A model generated the notes under the pieces. That model worked only from the letters and a program-made list of their open reading frames with translations, had not been told where the DNA came from and searched no databases. A stretch of 64,000 bases of DNA. It comes from Pseudomonas proteolytica (GTDB lineage Bacteria > Pseudomonadota > Gammaproteobacteria > Pseudomonadales > Pseudomonadaceae). Shown piece by piece: positions 10,681-20,739 of the stretch; within the stretch, counting starts at the first letter, position 1, and each line of letters starts with the position of its first letter. The stretch spans positions 62,001-126,000 of the forward strand of contig NZ_VFEV01000008.1 of NCBI RefSeq assembly GCF_007858275.1, read 5' to 3'. The translations under genes were made by a program, and so were the position numbers.

Positions 10681-11400
10681 ATGCAAGCGCTCAAATCATT
10701 GGCCGTGCTCGGTCTGCTGTTCGCCACCCAGGTCTCGGCCCATGGCCTGTGGACCGAGCAACGCCGGGGCCATATCGAGGTGATCTATGGCCACGGTGCC
10801 GAAGACGAAGCCTTCAAGGCGAAGAAGGTCAGCGGTGCCTGGGCCTATGACCCCAGTGGCCGGATGATCCCCGTGACGGTGCAACGCCTGGACGACCAGG
10901 CGCGCCTGCAACCGCTCAAGCCGCCTGCGGTGCTGGCGGTGGCGTTTGATAATGGCTTGTGGTCGCAAACCCCGGACAAGAAGTGGGTGAACAAGGGCCG
11001 CAGCCAAGTACCCGGCGCCCTCGAAACCACCCAGGCCCTGAAGTACAGCCTGGCGATCTATCAGGCCGGGGCCAAGTTGCCCAAGCTGGATCAATTGAGG
11101 ATGGTGATCGTGCCCGAGGTCGATCCGCTCACCGTTGGCCCTGGCAAATCCCTGCCGGTGCGGGTGTTGATCGATGGCAAGCCTGCTGCGGGGATCAAGT
11201 TGATTGGCGACTACCGCAGCGCGCCGAACACCTTGAGCACCGAGACCGACAAGGATGGCCGGGCCCAGGTACTGGTGCGCAACGAGGCGTTGAATGTGAT
11301 TGCGGCGCAGGTGGAAGTACCGGTCCAAGGTGATAGCGAGATCCAGACCCGTGCGCTGTTCAGCTCACTGACCTTCCTCGGCCAACCGCACCACGAATAA
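10681..11400 (+). CDS. DUF4198 domain-containing periplasmic protein
   Basis: A 239-residue exported protein with a clear signal peptide ending at VSA before HGLWTEQ (about residue 20). DUF4198 proteins are beta-rich periplasmic or surface proteins often encoded beside metal transporters, and are thought to help bind or deliver divalent metal; the mature N terminus begins with His. It starts 12 bases after the receptor gene and should be cotranscribed, so a role in acquisition of the same metal (zinc, if the upstream box is real) is my inference. Confidence 0.8.
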   Translation: MQALKSLAVLGLLFATQVSAHGLWTEQRRGHIEVIYGHGAEDEAFKAKKVSGAWAYDPSGRMIPVTVQRLDDQARLQPLKPPAVLAVAFDNGLWSQTPDKKWVNKGRSQVPGALETTQALKYSLAIYQAGAKLPKLDQLRMVIVPEVDPLTVGPGKSLPVRVLIDGKPAAGIKLIGDYRSAPNTLSTETDKDGRAQVLVRNEALNVIAAQVEVPVQGDSEIQTRALFSSLTFLGQPHHE

Positions 11401-11416
11401 CCCCCAGTGAACCCAT

Positions 11417-11510
11417 CTGGGAGCTGGCTTGTGCAGGGGCTGGCTTGGGTGGGAGCTGGCTCCCACACAAGCCAGCTTCCACATCAGCTCCCACACCAGC
11501 CCGCTGCCAC
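11417..11510. repeat. REP-like palindromic cluster
   Basis: Several overlapping copies of GGGAGCTGGCTTG and its complement lie between the convergent DUF4198 and hemH genes. They are less regular than the other REP pairs in the window, with at least four imperfect arms. Confidence 0.65.
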
Positions 11511-11511
11511 G

Positions 11512-12534
11512 CTAAAGGCTGACAGGCGCTCTTTCGCACAAGGTGTTGAGCGCCACCGCCCATTGCGGATCATCATTGAGGCACGGCACCAACACCAACT
11601 CCTCGCCCCCGGCTTCGCGGAACTGCTCCAGCCCGCGATCACCGATCTCTTCCAGGGTCTCGATGCAATCGGCGACAAACGCCGGGCACATCACCAACAA
11701 CTTCTTCACCCCTTGCTGGGCCAGTGCCTCCAGGCGTGCCTCGGTGTAGGGTTCGATCCACTTCGCCCGGCCCAGGCGCGACTGGAACGCCACCGACCAT
11801 TTATCGTCCGGCAGGCCCATGCGCGCAGCAAAGTCACGGGCGACGCTGAAGCACTGCCCGCGATAACACGTCGTACGCACCTCGGGCGAGGCATTGGCGC
11901 AGCAGTCACCACTGCCTTCAAGCGAATGCCCAGGGTTGAGTTTGTTCAGGTGCCGTTCCGGCAGGCCATGGAAGCTGAACAGCAGGTGATCGTAATCCTG
12001 CTGCAAGTGCGGCCTGGCACTGGCCACCAGGGCGTCGAGGTATTCCGGCTGGTCGTAGAACGGTTGCAGGATCGAGAACTGCAGGTTGAGTTGCTTATCC
12101 CGCACCACCCGCCGCGCTTTTTCAATCACCGTGGTCACGGTGCTGTCGGCAAATTGCGGATACAGCGGCGCCAGCGTGACCTTGCTGATGCCCTGCCCGG
12201 CCAGGCGGGTGAGTACACTTTCGATCGAGGGTTCGCCATAGCGCATCGCCAGCTCCACCGGACCCTGGGTCCACTGGGCGGTCATCTGCTGCTGCAGGCG
12301 GCGACTGAGGACTACCAGCGGCGAGCCTTCGTCCCACCAGATCGAGGCGTAGGCATGGGCCGACTGCGCGGGGCGCTTGATCAGGATCAGCGACACCAGC
12401 AAGCGCCGGACCGGCCACGGCAGGTCAATCACATAGGGGTCCATCAAAAACTGATTGAGGTAGCTGCGCACATCGGCCACCGAAGTGGACGCCGGTGAAC
12501 CCAGGTTGACCAGTAACAACGCGTGATCCGTCAT
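11512..12534 (-). CDS. hemH: ferrochelatase
   Basis: HemH inserts ferrous iron into protoporphyrin IX in the last step of heme synthesis. The 340-residue protein has the family signature [10 protein letters not shown] near the middle, including the catalytic histidine, and the N-terminal [11 protein letters not shown]. It is preceded by the yfcH-like gene on the same strand after 14 bases, so they probably form an operon. The neighbourhood (hemH next to the photolyase operon) matches other Pseudomonas genomes. Protoporphyrin is a photosensitiser, so its position beside light-response genes is suggestive but unproven as a functional link. Confidence 0.95.
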   Translation of the reverse strand: MTDHALLLVNLGSPASTSVADVRSYLNQFLMDPYVIDLPWPVRRLLVSLILIKRPAQSAHAYASIWWDEGSPLVVLSRRLQQQMTAQWTQGPVELAMRYGEPSIESVLTRLAGQGISKVTLAPLYPQFADSTVTTVIEKARRVVRDKQLNLQFSILQPFYDQPEYLDALVASARPHLQQDYDHLLFSFHGLPERHLNKLNPGHSLEGSGDCCANASPEVRTTCYRGQCFSVARDFAARMGLPDDKWSVAFQSRLGRAKWIEPYTEARLEALAQQGVKKLLVMCPAFVADCIETLEEIGDRGLEQFREAGGEELVLVPCLNDDPQWAVALNTLCERAPVSL

Positions 12535-12548
12535 GCAACATCCTATCT

Positions 12549-13448
12549 CTAGAGGCGGCTGGACAAGTCGTCCAGGGCCGCGTGCAAATCAGTGAACTGA
12601 AAAATGAAACCGGCAGCCAACAGCCGCTCGGGTACTGCCCTCTGCCCCCCCAGCAATAACCCGGACAACTCGCCCAACCCCAGCCGCAAGGCGAACGCCG
12701 GCATGGGCATGAACGCCGGGCGGTGCAGGACCTGGCCCAGGGTCTTGGCGAACTCGCGGTTACGCACCGGCTGTGGCGCGCAGGCATTATAAGGACCGCT
12801 GGCGTCAGGTTTATGCAGAAGAAAATCAATCAGGGCGATTTGATCCTTGATATGCACCCACGGCATCCACTGCCGACCATTGCCGATAGGCCCGCCCAGC
12901 GCCAGCTTGAAGGGCAGCAACAGCCGCGACAAAAAGCCGCCCTCAGCCGCTAGCACCAAGCCAGTACGCACCAGCACCACCCGCAGGCCAAAAGCTTCGG
13001 CGCGCTGGGCGGTTTCTTCCCAGGCGATGCATAACTGGCTGGGGAAATCGTCCTGCACCGGGCCGCTGGCTTCGGTCAGCTCACGCTCACCGCCATCGCC
13101 GTACCAACCCACCGCCGAGCCGCTGATCAATACCGCAGGTTTGACTGCCAGGCCCTCGAGCCAGGCCAGCAGGGTTTCCGTCAGGCTGATCCGGCTGCTC
13201 CACAGCAACGCCTTGCGTTTGTGGGTCCAGAGGCGGTCGGCAATCGGCGCGCCGGCCAGGTTGATCACCGCATCCACCGGCTGCGTTACATCCTGCAAAC
13301 GGGCGACGCCCTGCACTTGCGCACCGCACAGCGTGGCGACCTGCGTGGGGTTGCGGCTCCAGACCGTCAACCGATGCCCCTGGGCGCTCCAGTGTTGGCA
13401 GAGCTGGCGGCCGATCAGACCCGTACCGCCGGTCAGCAAAATGTGCAT
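12549..13448 (-). CDS. TIGR01777 family NAD-dependent epimerase (YfcH-like)
   Basis: An extended short-chain dehydrogenase-like protein of 299 residues with the N-terminal nucleotide-binding motif GGTGLIG (about residues 7-13) and the family block [11 protein letters not shown]. It belongs to the SulA/YfcH-type TIGR01777 family, whose substrate is unknown. It lies upstream of hemH and divergently from the flavoprotein gene at 13645, sharing a 196-base intergenic region that holds a LitR-like site. Confidence 0.88.
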   Translation of the reverse strand: MHILLTGGTGLIGRQLCQHWSAQGHRLTVWSRNPTQVATLCGAQVQGVARLQDVTQPVDAVINLAGAPIADRLWTHKRKALLWSSRISLTETLLAWLEGLAVKPAVLISGSAVGWYGDGGERELTEASGPVQDDFPSQLCIAWEETAQRAEAFGLRVVLVRTGLVLAAEGGFLSRLLLPFKLALGGPIGNGRQWMPWVHIKDQIALIDFLLHKPDASGPYNACAPQPVRNREFAKTLGQVLHRPAFMPMPAFALRLGLGELSGLLLGGQRAVPERLLAAGFIFQFTDLHAALDDLSSRL

Positions 13449-13571
13449 GAGATCTTCCTCCTGTAACGTTGGCCGAGCGTCGCTGGTCTATTTTATAAGC
13501 AGGGATCTTTTTAATCGGCGCAACCTAGGTTTAACCATAGGTCACGCGACACATTCAGGCATGCCGAAACT

Positions 13572-13595
13572 TATACCAAAAAACAATATTGTACA
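13572..13595 (+). promoter_or_regulatory. LitR/PplR-type direct repeat upstream of the flavoprotein gene
   Basis: TATACC (13572-13577), then exactly 12 bases, then TGTACA (13590-13595). This matches 11 of 12 fixed positions of the PplR1 consensus T(G/A)TACA-N12-TGTA(C/T)A reported for P. putida. It lies 50 bases before the flavoprotein start and links that gene to the operon beginning at 14945. Confidence 0.65.
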
Positions 13596-13614
13596 GCTAT
13601 TGGTGTCGGCGTAG

Positions 13615-14843
<1,229 letters not shown>

Positions 14844-14848
14844 AAACC

Positions 14849-14872
14849 TGTACAAATAATTTGACTTGTACA
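14849..14872 (+). promoter_or_regulatory. LitR/PplR-type direct repeat, site A
   Basis: TGTACA at 14849-14854 and TGTACA at 14867-14872 are separated by exactly 12 bases, a perfect fit to T(G/A)TACA-N12-TGTA(C/T)A. The spacer contains the -35 hexamer TTGACT of the operon promoter, so binding here would block RNA polymerase, as expected of a repressor released by light. Confidence 0.85.
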
Positions 14873-14888
14873 GCTTCGGACCTATGAT
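14861..14888 (+). promoter_or_regulatory. sigma-70 promoter of the light-response operon
   Basis: TTGACT (14861-14866), 16 bases, TATGAT (14883-14888). Both hexamers match the consensus well and the promoter is embedded between two LitR-like sites. Transcription should start near 14895, giving a leader of about 50 bases that holds site B. Confidence 0.7.
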
Positions 14889-14898
14889 GAGATTTAGT

Positions 14899-14922
14899 TG
14901 TACAGAAATTAAATTCTGTACA
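14899..14922 (+). promoter_or_regulatory. LitR/PplR-type direct repeat, site B
   Basis: TGTACA at 14899-14904 and TGTACA at 14917-14922 with a 12-base spacer, again a perfect match. It begins exactly 50 bases after site A, close to five helical turns, so two bound regulators would lie near the same face of the DNA, with the promoter between them. Confidence 0.85.
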
Positions 14923-14944
14923 GGAATCTTGTAGAGGTTTTGCC

Positions 14945-15916
14945 ATGTCCACCCCAGTGTCCGCCACCGGCAAACCCAAGATCGCCATCAGCGCCTGCCT
15001 GCTTGGCGAAAACGTGCGCTTCAACGGCGGGCACAAGCAATCCCCCCTGTGCAGCCAGACACTCGGTGAATACTTTGACTTCGTGCCGCTGTGCCCCGAA
15101 GTCGCCATTGGCCTGGGCATCCCCCGCGAGCCGATTCGCCTGGTGGGCGATCCGCAGCAACCGCAGGCCGTGGGCACCGTGCACCGTGAATTGAATGTAA
15201 CCGCGCCCCTGGACGCCTATGGTCAACAAATGGCCGCCGAGCATACCGACCTGTGCGGCTACATCTTCATGCAGAAGTCGCCGTCCTGTGGCCTGGAACG
15301 GGTCAAGGTCTACCGCGACAACGGCACCCCGGTGGACGGCGGCGGGCGCGGCATCTATGCCCAGGCCTTCTGTGCCCGCCACCCCAACCTGCCGGTGGAA
15401 GAAGACGGTCGCCTGCACGACCCGGTGCTGCGCGAAAATTTCCTGACGCGGGTGTTTGTGTATGCCACCTGGCAGCAACTGCTGGCAGAGGGCTTGACCC
15501 GTCATCGCCTGCTGGCCTTCCACTCGCGCTACAAATACCTGCTGATGGCCCACAGCCCGGCCCACTACAAGAGCCTGGGTCATCTGCTGGGCAGCATGGG
15601 CAAGGGCTGCGACCTGCAAGCCCTGGCCAGCGACTATTTCACTGAGCTGATGAGCGCACTGAAAAAGTGCGCGACCCGTGGCACCCATTCCAACGTGCTG
15701 CAACACATCAGCGGCTACCTCAAGCAAGCCCTCAGCGCCGACGACAAACAAGAAATGCAGACCCTGATCGGCCAATACCGTCACGGCATCGTGCCGCTGG
15801 TGGTGCCGCTGACCCTGCTCAAACATCACTTTCGCCAACACCCGGACCGCTACATCGCGCAACAGGCGTACTTGCAGCCCCATCCGGAAAATCTCAGCCT
15901 GCGTAATGCGATCTAA
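14945..15916 (+). CDS. DUF523 and DUF1722 domain protein (YbgA-like)
   Basis: A 323-residue two-domain protein. The N-terminal DUF523 half (about 1-160) has conserved cysteines in ISACLLGENVRFNGGHK, PLCPEVAIGL and QKSPSCGLERVKVY; the C-terminal DUF1722/YbgA half (about 180-310) contains HSRYKYLLMAHS. The biochemical role is not settled; the Cys pattern suggests a metal or Fe-S site. In many proteobacteria YbgA-type proteins are fused to or neighbours of photolyase, as here. It is the first gene of the probable light-induced operon and lies three bases before the regulator gene. Confidence 0.85.
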   Translation: MSTPVSATGKPKIAISACLLGENVRFNGGHKQSPLCSQTLGEYFDFVPLCPEVAIGLGIPREPIRLVGDPQQPQAVGTVHRELNVTAPLDAYGQQMAAEHTDLCGYIFMQKSPSCGLERVKVYRDNGTPVDGGGRGIYAQAFCARHPNLPVEEDGRLHDPVLRENFLTRVFVYATWQQLLAEGLTRHRLLAFHSRYKYLLMAHSPAHYKSLGHLLGSMGKGCDLQALASDYFTELMSALKKCATRGTHSNVLQHISGYLKQALSADDKQEMQTLIGQYRHGIVPLVVPLTLLKHHFRQHPDRYIAQQAYLQPHPENLSLRNAI

Positions 15917-15919
15917 CCC

Positions 15920-16855
15920 ATGAATGTTTCCCTGCAACACCCAACCCTACCCGTCGAAGACGTGGCCCAGGCCCTGGAACAAGGCTGGCTGCCGATTCGC
16001 GAAGTGGCGCGCCAGACCGGGGTCAACGCGGTGACTTTGCGCGCGTGGGAGCGGCGCTATGGCTTGATCGTGCCCCAGCGCACCCCCAAGGGCCACCGGC
16101 TGTTCAACGCCGAACATGTGCAGCGCATCCAGACCATCCTGACCTGGCTCAACCGTGGCGTGCCGGTCAGCCAGGTCAAGCAGTTGATCGACAACGCCCA
16201 GCCGGTGGACGACAGCATCGAAAACGAATGGCAGAGCCTGCGCCAGACGCTGGTGCAGGCCATCGCTCAACTGGCCGAACGCCGGGTGGACGATGTGTTC
16301 AACCAGGCCATGGCCCTCTACCCACCGCGCACTCTGTGCGAGCAGCTGTTGTTGCCGCTGCTCAAGGAACTGGAACAGCGCTGGCAGGGCCAGTTCGGCG
16401 CACAGATGGAGCGGGTGTTTTTCCACTCCTGGCTGCGCAGCAAATTTGGCGCGCGGATGTATCACAACAATCGCCAGCTCAATGGCCCGCCGCTGCTGTT
16501 GATCAATCATTCCGACCTGCCGCTGGAGCCACACCTGTGGCTGAGCGCCTGGCTGGCCAGCAGTGCCGATTGCCCGGTGGAGGTCTTCGACTGGCCGTTG
16601 CCCAACGGCGAACTGGCCTTGGCCGTTGAGCATTTGCAACCGCGCGCCGTGCTGCTGTACTCAAGCAAGGCCATCCATCTGGCGGCCCTGCCGAAACTCT
16701 TGAGCGGCACCAACTGCCCGACCCTTATCGCCGGACCAACGGTGTGCATCCACCAGGCCGAGTTGGCGGTATTAACCCAAGACATTCCTCAGTTGTTGCT
16801 GGCCGAAGACCCGTTGTCGGCTCATCAACTCCTGATCCAGCGTGGGCTTCTTTAA
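15920..16855 (+). CDS. pplR1: LitR/CarH-type MerR family regulator (PplR1-like)
   Basis: A 311-residue regulator with a MerR DNA-binding domain at about residues 23-95 (VNAVTLRAWERRYGL) and a LitR/CarH-like C-terminal half. In CarH a W-x9-EH motif and a later ExHxxG histidine hold adenosylcobalamin; here the first is degenerate (RWQGQFGAQMER) and no ExHxxG is seen. B12 binding therefore looks unlikely. That fits the P. putida PplR system, reported not to need B12 synthesis but to need LOV photoreceptors. Gene order (before phrB, after the DUF523 gene) supports orthology to PplR1. It is probably autoregulated through sites A and B. No LOV gene is in the window. Confidence 0.82.
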   Translation: MNVSLQHPTLPVEDVAQALEQGWLPIREVARQTGVNAVTLRAWERRYGLIVPQRTPKGHRLFNAEHVQRIQTILTWLNRGVPVSQVKQLIDNAQPVDDSIENEWQSLRQTLVQAIAQLAERRVDDVFNQAMALYPPRTLCEQLLLPLLKELEQRWQGQFGAQMERVFFHSWLRSKFGARMYHNNRQLNGPPLLLINHSDLPLEPHLWLSAWLASSADCPVEVFDWPLPNGELALAVEHLQPRAVLLYSSKAIHLAALPKLLSGTNCPTLIAGPTVCIHQAELAVLTQDIPQLLLAEDPLSAHQLLIQRGLL

Positions 16856-18301
16856 ATGCACCTGATCTGGCTGCGCAGCGATCTGCGCCTGCATGACAAC
16901 ACCGCCCTCGCGGCCGCCTGCCAGCGTGGCCCGACGGCGGCGGTGTACTTGATCACGCCCGGGCAATGGCTGGCCCATGACGACGCACCGTGCAAAGTCG
17001 ACTTCTGGCTGCGCAACCTCAAGTGCCTGGGCCAGGCCCTGGGTGAGCTGAACATCCCATTGCTGATCCGCCACGCGGATACGTGGGACCAAGCCCCACA
17101 GGTATTGCTGCAGTTGTGCCAGGAGTTGTCGGTCCAGACCGTGCACGTCAACGAAGAGTACGGGATCCACGAGAGCCGGCGTGACGCTGCAGTGGCCCAG
17201 GCCCTGGAAGCCCAAGGCCTGGGTTTTTACCGCTACCTGGACCAATTGCTGTTCCAGCCCGGCAGCGTGCTGACCAAGACGGGCACCTACTTCCAAGTGT
17301 TCAGCCAGTTTCGCAAGGTCTGCTACAACCGCCTGCACAGCGCCCTGCCACGTCGAGTGCCAACCCCCAAGGCCCAGGCCGCGCTGCCATTGGCCAGTGA
17401 TGCGGTTCCCGAGCAGGTCAAGGGGTTTGCCCCGCCCAGCGACGCCCTGCGCGCACTTTGGCCGGCCGGTGAAGACGAGGCACAGCGGCGCCTTGCGCAG
17501 TTTGCCGACGCTCAGATCAGCTACTACAAGGACGAGCGTGACTACCCGGCCAAGCCCGGCACCAGCCAACTGTCGGCGTACCTCGCAGCCGGCGTGGTTT
17601 CGCCGCGCCAGTGCCTGCATGCGGCGCTGCAAAGCAACCAGGGTGAATTCGAAAGCGGCGATATCGGCGCCATCACCTGGATCAACGAGTTGCTGTGGCG
17701 CGAGTTCTACAAACATATCCTGGTGGGCTACCCACGGGTGTCGCGCCACCGTGCGTTTCGCCCGGAAACCGAAGCCGTGGCCTGGCGCCATGCCCCCGCT
17801 GACCTTGCAGCCTGGCAAGAGGCGCGCACCGGCCTGCCGATCATCGACGCCGCGATGCGCCAACTGCTGGAAACCGGCTGGATGCATAACCGCCTGCGCA
17901 TGGTGGTGGCGATGTTCCTGACCAAGAACCTGCTGATCGACTGGCGCGAAGGCGAGCGCTTTTTTATGCGGCACTTGATCGACGGTGATCTGGCGGCCAA
18001 CAACGGCGGCTGGCAGTGGAGTTCGTCCACCGGCACTGATTCGGCACCGTACTTCCGCATTTTCAGCCCGCTGAGCCAGTCCGAGAAATTCGACGGCGAA
18101 GGGCGCTTTATCAAACAGTGGCTGCCGCAACTGGCGAGCTTGAACAAGAAGGAAGTGCACAACCCCGACGCCGTTGGCGGGCTGTTTGGCGTGGCCGACT
18201 ACCCGCGCCCCATCGTCGACCTCAAGCATTCCCGTGAGCGCGCGTTGGCGGCCTTTCGTGCCCTGCCCTCACGCCAGGCGGTGGGAGGCGTGTATGAGTG
18301 A
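16856..18301 (+). CDS. phrB: deoxyribodipyrimidine photolyase
   Basis: PhrB repairs cyclobutane pyrimidine dimers using blue light, with FADH- as catalyst and usually a methenyltetrahydrofolate antenna. The 481-residue protein starts with the class I signature IWLRSDLRLHDN and has the FAD-domain blocks TGLPIIDAAMRQL, GWMHNRLRMVVAMFL and NNGGWQW near the C terminus. The start directly follows the regulator stop codon, and the stop overlaps the next gene by eight bases, so translation is coupled along the operon. Confidence 0.95.
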   Translation: MHLIWLRSDLRLHDNTALAAACQRGPTAAVYLITPGQWLAHDDAPCKVDFWLRNLKCLGQALGELNIPLLIRHADTWDQAPQVLLQLCQELSVQTVHVNEEYGIHESRRDAAVAQALEAQGLGFYRYLDQLLFQPGSVLTKTGTYFQVFSQFRKVCYNRLHSALPRRVPTPKAQAALPLASDAVPEQVKGFAPPSDALRALWPAGEDEAQRRLAQFADAQISYYKDERDYPAKPGTSQLSAYLAAGVVSPRQCLHAALQSNQGEFESGDIGAITWINELLWREFYKHILVGYPRVSRHRAFRPETEAVAWRHAPADLAAWQEARTGLPIIDAAMRQLLETGWMHNRLRMVVAMFLTKNLLIDWREGERFFMRHLIDGDLAANNGGWQWSSSTGTDSAPYFRIFSPLSQSEKFDGEGRFIKQWLPQLASLNKKEVHNPDAVGGLFGVADYPRPIVDLKHSRERALAAFRALPSRQAVGGVYE

Positions 18302-18716
18302 CTTCCTGCGCCAGTTCGCCCAGTCCTTCGCCCGCCTGGACAAGCACAACCTGCACCTGCTCGACAGCCTGTACAGCCAGGACATATCGTTTACCGACCC
18401 ACTGCATCAGGTCCACGGTATCAGCGCGCTGCAAGCGTACTTCGCCGAGCTTTATAGCAACGTCGAGCAACTGCGTTTTGACTTCCACGCCTTCGACCAC
18501 GTGGCCGATGGCGAGGGTTATCTGCGCTGGACCATGAGTTTCTGCCACCCACGCCTGGCGGGTGGCCGACAGATTCAGGTCGAGGGCTGCTCCCATCTGC
18601 TATGGCACGACAAGGTTTACCGGCACCGCGATTACTTTGATGCTGGCGCGCTGCTTTACGAACACCTACCGGTCCTTGGCCGGCTGGTCCGTTGGTTGAA
18701 AGGGAGAATGGCATGA
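18294..18716 (+). CDS. SnoaL/NTF2-like small protein
   Basis: A 140-residue cone-fold protein: RLDKHNLHLLDSLYSQDISFTDPLH and then YLRWTMSF and YFDAGALLYEHLP are typical of nuclear-transport-factor-2-like proteins that travel with photolyase operons. No catalytic activity can be assigned. I use the ATG at 18294, eight bases inside phrB; a longer in-frame extension is a shadow of phrB. Its stop overlaps the SDR start. Confidence 0.82.
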   Translation: MSDFLRQFAQSFARLDKHNLHLLDSLYSQDISFTDPLHQVHGISALQAYFAELYSNVEQLRFDFHAFDHVADGEGYLRWTMSFCHPRLAGGRQIQVEGCSHLLWHDKVYRHRDYFDAGALLYEHLPVLGRLVRWLKGRMA

Positions 18717-19495
18717 GCCTGAAATCGCCACGGCGTTATTGGCTGACAGGGGCAAGCAGTGGCATCGGTGCCGCATTGGCCGAAGAGCTGCTCGGCAGTG
18801 GTGCGCAGGTGGCGCTGAGTGCGCGCTCCAAGGCGCCACTGGAACAACTGGCCCAACGCTACCCCGGGCAAGTGCTGGTGGTCGCCGGCGACTTGACCAA
18901 CAGCCAGGTGGTACGGGAAATCGGCGAACAGATCGCGCAAACCTGGGGCGCCCTGGACACCGTGATCCTCAATGCCGGCACCTGCGAATATGTGGATGCC
19001 AAGCAGTTCGATGCCTCGATTATCGAACACGTGGTGCGCACCAACCTGCTGGCCAGCAGTTATTGCATCGAAGCCGCGCTGCCGCTGCTGCGTGCCGGGC
19101 AAACCCCGCATTTGGTGGGGGTCGCCAGTGCCGTCACCTACCTGCCGATGCCCCGCGCAGAAGCCTATGGCGCGTCCAAGGCCGGCCTGCGCTACTTGTT
19201 CGAATCCCTGCGCATCGACCTGTCGCCCGAAGGCATCGACGTCACGGTAGTGAGCCCCGGTTTCGTCGACACCCCACTGACCGAACGCAACGATTTCCCT
19301 ATGCCTCTGAGCTGGCCGGCCGACAAAGCCGCACGGCATATCTTCGGCAAACTTGAAAAACGCCCACTGGAGATCGCCTTCCCGGCCCTGTTCATCGCCA
19401 CCCTGTGGCCGCTGTCGAAACTGCCGAACCGCGCGCAACTGATTATCGGCAAACGCATGCTGCGCAGCCCGCCGCCGCACAAGGACAACCTGTGA
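18713..19495 (+). CDS. short-chain dehydrogenase/reductase
   Basis: A classical SDR of 260 residues with the cofactor motif TGASSGIG (about 13-20), the NAG motif LNAGTCEY and an active-site YGASK with a preceding serine. It starts at 18713 behind a good ribosome binding site (AAGGGAGA), overlapping the previous gene by four bases. The substrate is unknown. SDR genes of this type recur in photo-oxidative stress operons with the FAD oxidoreductase, DUF1365 and CFA-like genes seen next. Confidence 0.88.
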   Translation: MSLKSPRRYWLTGASSGIGAALAEELLGSGAQVALSARSKAPLEQLAQRYPGQVLVVAGDLTNSQVVREIGEQIAQTWGALDTVILNAGTCEYVDAKQFDASIIEHVVRTNLLASSYCIEAALPLLRAGQTPHLVGVASAVTYLPMPRAEAYGASKAGLRYLFESLRIDLSPEGIDVTVVSPGFVDTPLTERNDFPMPLSWPADKAARHIFGKLEKRPLEIAFPALFIATLWPLSKLPNRAQLIIGKRMLRSPPPHKDNL

Positions 19496-20739
19496 AAGTC
19501 GCGATTATCGGCAGCGGAATTTCCGGGCTGACCAGCGCCTATCTGCTCAGCCGCCGCCATGACATCACGCTGTTCGAAGCCGCTGACCGGATTGGCGGCC
19601 ATACCCACACGGTAGACGTGACCGTCGACGGCGCACAGTACGCGCTGGACACCGGCTTTATCGTGTTCAACGACTGGACCTACCCCAACTTCATCCGCCT
19701 GCTGCAGCAAATTGGCGTGCCGTTCAAGCCGACCCAAATGAGCTTCTCGGTCTGCGCCCCGGAGGAAAACGTCGAGTACAACGGCAATAACCTCAACAGC
19801 CTGTTCGCCCAGCGCAGCAATATCCTGTCTCCGGGTTTCTGGGGCATGTTGCGCGACATTCTGCGTTTCAATCGCCAGGCGCCCCTGGATTTGCAGGAAC
19901 AACGCATCAGCGCGCAGATGACCCTGGGTGAATACTTGCAGGCGGGCAATTATGGCCCGCGGTTTATCCGCCACTACATCGTGCCCATGGGCGCGGCGAT
20001 CTGGTCGATGTCCCTGGCGGACATGCTGGCCTTCCCGCTGCAGTTCTTCGTGCGGTTCTTCAAGAACCACGGCTTGCTGTCGGTGAATAATCGGCCGCAA
20101 TGGTGCGTGATCGAAGGCGGGTCCAGCCGCTATATCGAGCCACTGACCCACTCGTTTCGCCAGCACATCTGCCTCAACTGCCCGGTACAGAAAGTCGAGC
20201 GCACGCCAGAAGGCGCAGTGATCTACAGTGCCGACGGCCGCGAAATCTTCGACAAAGTGATCTTCGCCTGCCACAGCGACCAGGCCCTGGCTTTGCTGGA
20301 CGATCCCAGCCTGGCCGAACAGCAGATCCTGGGGGCGATAACCTACGCCGACAATGACGTGGTCCTGCACACCGATACGCGCTTGCTGCCCGACCGCCGC
20401 CTGGCCTGGGCCAGTTGGAACTATCGGCTGGACGCCAGCACGCACAAGCCGGCAGCCGTCACCTACGCCATGAACATCCTGCAAGGGATCGACAGCGACA
20501 CCACCTTTTGTGTGAGCCTCAACCAGACAGCGATTATCAACCCACTGAAAATCCTTGCCCGCTACACCTATGCCCATCCGCAATACAGCCTGGCGGCGGT
20601 GGCGGCACAGGCACGCTGGGAAGAATTGCATGGCGCGCAGCACACCTATTATTGCGGGGCCTACTGGGCCAGCGGCTTTCATGAAGACGGCGTGGTCAGC
20701 GCCCTGCGCGTGGCCCAGGCGTTTGGGGAAACCCTGTGA
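19492..20739 (+). CDS. FAD-dependent oxidoreductase (amine oxidase/desaturase-like)
   Basis: A 415-residue flavoprotein beginning with a Rossmann FAD motif (VAIIGSGISGLTSAYLL) and the GGHTHTVDV block. The start is a GTG overlapping the SDR stop; the longer upstream extension is not conserved-looking. This family, next to DUF1365 and a CFA-like methyltransferase, includes enzymes that oxidise membrane acyl chains; in Rhodobacter-type furan fatty acid synthesis a flavoprotein desaturase (UfaD) acts with a methylase (UfaM). I infer a similar lipid role here, not a proven one. Confidence 0.83.
   Translation: MKVAIIGSGISGLTSAYLLSRRHDITLFEAADRIGGHTHTVDVTVDGAQYALDTGFIVFNDWTYPNFIRLLQQIGVPFKPTQMSFSVCAPEENVEYNGNNLNSLFAQRSNILSPGFWGMLRDILRFNRQAPLDLQEQRISAQMTLGEYLQAGNYGPRFIRHYIVPMGAAIWSMSLADMLAFPLQFFVRFFKNHGLLSVNNRPQWCVIEGGSSRYIEPLTHSFRQHICLNCPVQKVERTPEGAVIYSADGREIFDKVIFACHSDQALALLDDPSLAEQQILGAITYADNDVVLHTDTRLLPDRRLAWASWNYRLDASTHKPAAVTYAMNILQGIDSDTTFCVSLNQTAIINPLKILARYTYAHPQYSLAAVAAQARWEELHGAQHTYYCGAYWASGFHEDGVVSALRVAQAFGETL

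Noticed and set aside
19192-20682. 496-codon frame antisense to the SDR and FAD genes
   Set aside because: It overlaps two well-supported overlapping genes and has shadow-type composition.
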